From Candidatus Acetothermia bacterium (GTDB taxonomy: Bacteria; Bipolaricaulota; Bipolaricaulia; UBA7950; UBA9294): 5,883 bases of DNA. The translations under genes were made by a program, and so were the position numbers. Position 1 is the first letter of the stretch, and each line of letters opens with the position of its first letter. The stretch spans positions 1 through 5,883 of the forward strand of contig DQCH01000050.1 in assembly GCA_003545155.1 (NCBI GenBank). Reading direction: 5' to 3'. Below are positions 5,458 to 5,883 of this stretch, one piece after another. The notes under the pieces are model-generated. The model had not been told where the DNA came from and ran no database searches. It saw only the letters and a list, made by a program, of their open reading frames with translations.

Positions 5458-5883
5458 ATGGCCAAAAAACAAGCGCTGAAAAGCGCCGACGACAGATGGT
5501 TATGGCGGTGCGCCACGGCGTTCCAATGCGCGAGGTTGCACGGAAGTTTCAAGTTGCTCTTGGTACTGTGCAGCTCTGGGTTCGACGCGCCGGGGACAAG
5601 CGGCTTGACCGTGTCGACTTGGCGGACAAGCCTTGTAGTCCAGGAGTGCCCGCAAATCGAACTTCGCGTGAATTGGAGGACCTTGTGTTAGCCATCCGGC
5701 GCGAACTTAAGGAACTCAGCGATCTAGGCGAGTATGGCGCTGAGGCAATCTACCGAGAACTCGTTATTCGAGGCGTCAAAAAACCGCCGGTAGTCCGAAC
5801 CATTGGCCGTATTCTTGAACGCCGCGGTGCTCTCGATGGGCACAAGCGTGTGCGACGCCTGCCACCGCCTCGTGGCTGGTATC
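5458..5883 (+). CDS. HTH/integrase-type transposase, N-terminal part, reading frame shifted at an A6 run (partial)
   Basis: The ATG at 5458 has AAGGAG 6 nt upstream, but its frame soon leaves the recognisable protein. From 5469 onward the next frame encodes a clear transposase to the window edge (138 codons). It has an HTH segment VRHGVPMREVARKFQ...LGTVQLWVRRA, a linker, then LGEYGAEAIYREL, VRTIGRILERRGAL and RRLPPPRGWY, the usual run into the DDE integrase core of IS481/IS3-like elements. The catalytic DDE residues lie beyond the window. If the A6 at 5464-5469 were A7, the product would read MAKKTSAEKRRRQ and continue smoothly, so one A is missing or a -1 shift happens there. No start codon with a ribosome binding site exists in the second frame; the first ATG in it (5496) would cut the N-terminus. 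It may be a mutation, a sequencing error or slippage. Confidence 0.85.

Larger units (their letters stand above)
5365..5883 (+). mobile_element. Left end of an insertion sequence (continues past the right edge)
   Basis: An HTH/integrase-like transposase gene is preceded by two near-identical 22-bp direct repeats beginning at 5365, directly after the heptad-repeat stretch. Direct repeats just inside a terminus are typical transposase-binding sites. The exact outer base (about 5361-5367), the right end and any target duplication cannot be seen here. The family is probably IS481/IS3-like from the protein. Confidence 0.65.

Noticed and set aside
5365..5691. 108-codon frame starting with ATG at 5365
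   Set aside because: It starts inside the IS terminal repeat with no ribosome binding site, and beyond 5469 it is out of frame with the clear transposase coding sequence.

Overview
The window is bacterial, with tight spacing, Shine-Dalgarno sites and 4-nt stop/start overlaps. It looks like the border between a surface-polysaccharide locus and an accessory toxin-antitoxin/mobile island. Base composition is moderate and no gene identifies a taxon. The mix of DUF3841, TumE-type, HEPN and RHH-Doc genes suggests an environmental, possibly uncultured, lineage, but this is only an impression.

Left part (1-2228, minus strand): a two-gene sugar-nucleotide operon. A DegT/DnrJ/EryC1-family PLP aminotransferase (start at 2228, set by a strong Shine-Dalgarno) is followed after 8 nt by a membrane-anchored WbpM/FlaA1/CapD-type nucleotide-sugar dehydratase/epimerase that runs off the left edge. 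The pair would make an amino-deoxy sugar nucleotide for a surface glycan.

Middle (2272-3706): a Doc-type Fic toxin and its ribbon-helix-helix antitoxin form a GTGA-overlapping pair just upstream of the aminotransferase. Their probable promoter overlaps two AGCAAG boxes spaced 10 bp apart. Upstream lie a decayed remnant of a second DegT-type aminotransferase (2940-3083), a damaged HEPN-domain gene (3092-3544) and one doubtful small plus-strand ORF (3569-3706).

Right-middle (3722-5061, minus strand): a DUF3841 protein, then a second toxin-antitoxin pair, TumE-family (DUF6516) toxin and 97-aa antitoxin, overlapping by ATGA.

Right end (5080-5883): a gene-poor stretch made of different short 7-bp-period repeats, one of which recurs exactly at 4333-4347 near the DUF3841 start. 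After it comes the left end of an insertion sequence with two 22-bp direct repeats, a good ribosome binding site and an HTH/integrase-type transposase. The transposase reading frame is broken or shifted at an A6 run and leaves the window on the right.

No RNA gene, CRISPR array or convincing terminator was seen. The most interesting items are the heptad-period repeat mosaic, the aminotransferase relic flanking the RHH-Doc module, the transposase frameshift at A6, and the cluster of toxin-like genes between glycan genes and an IS.
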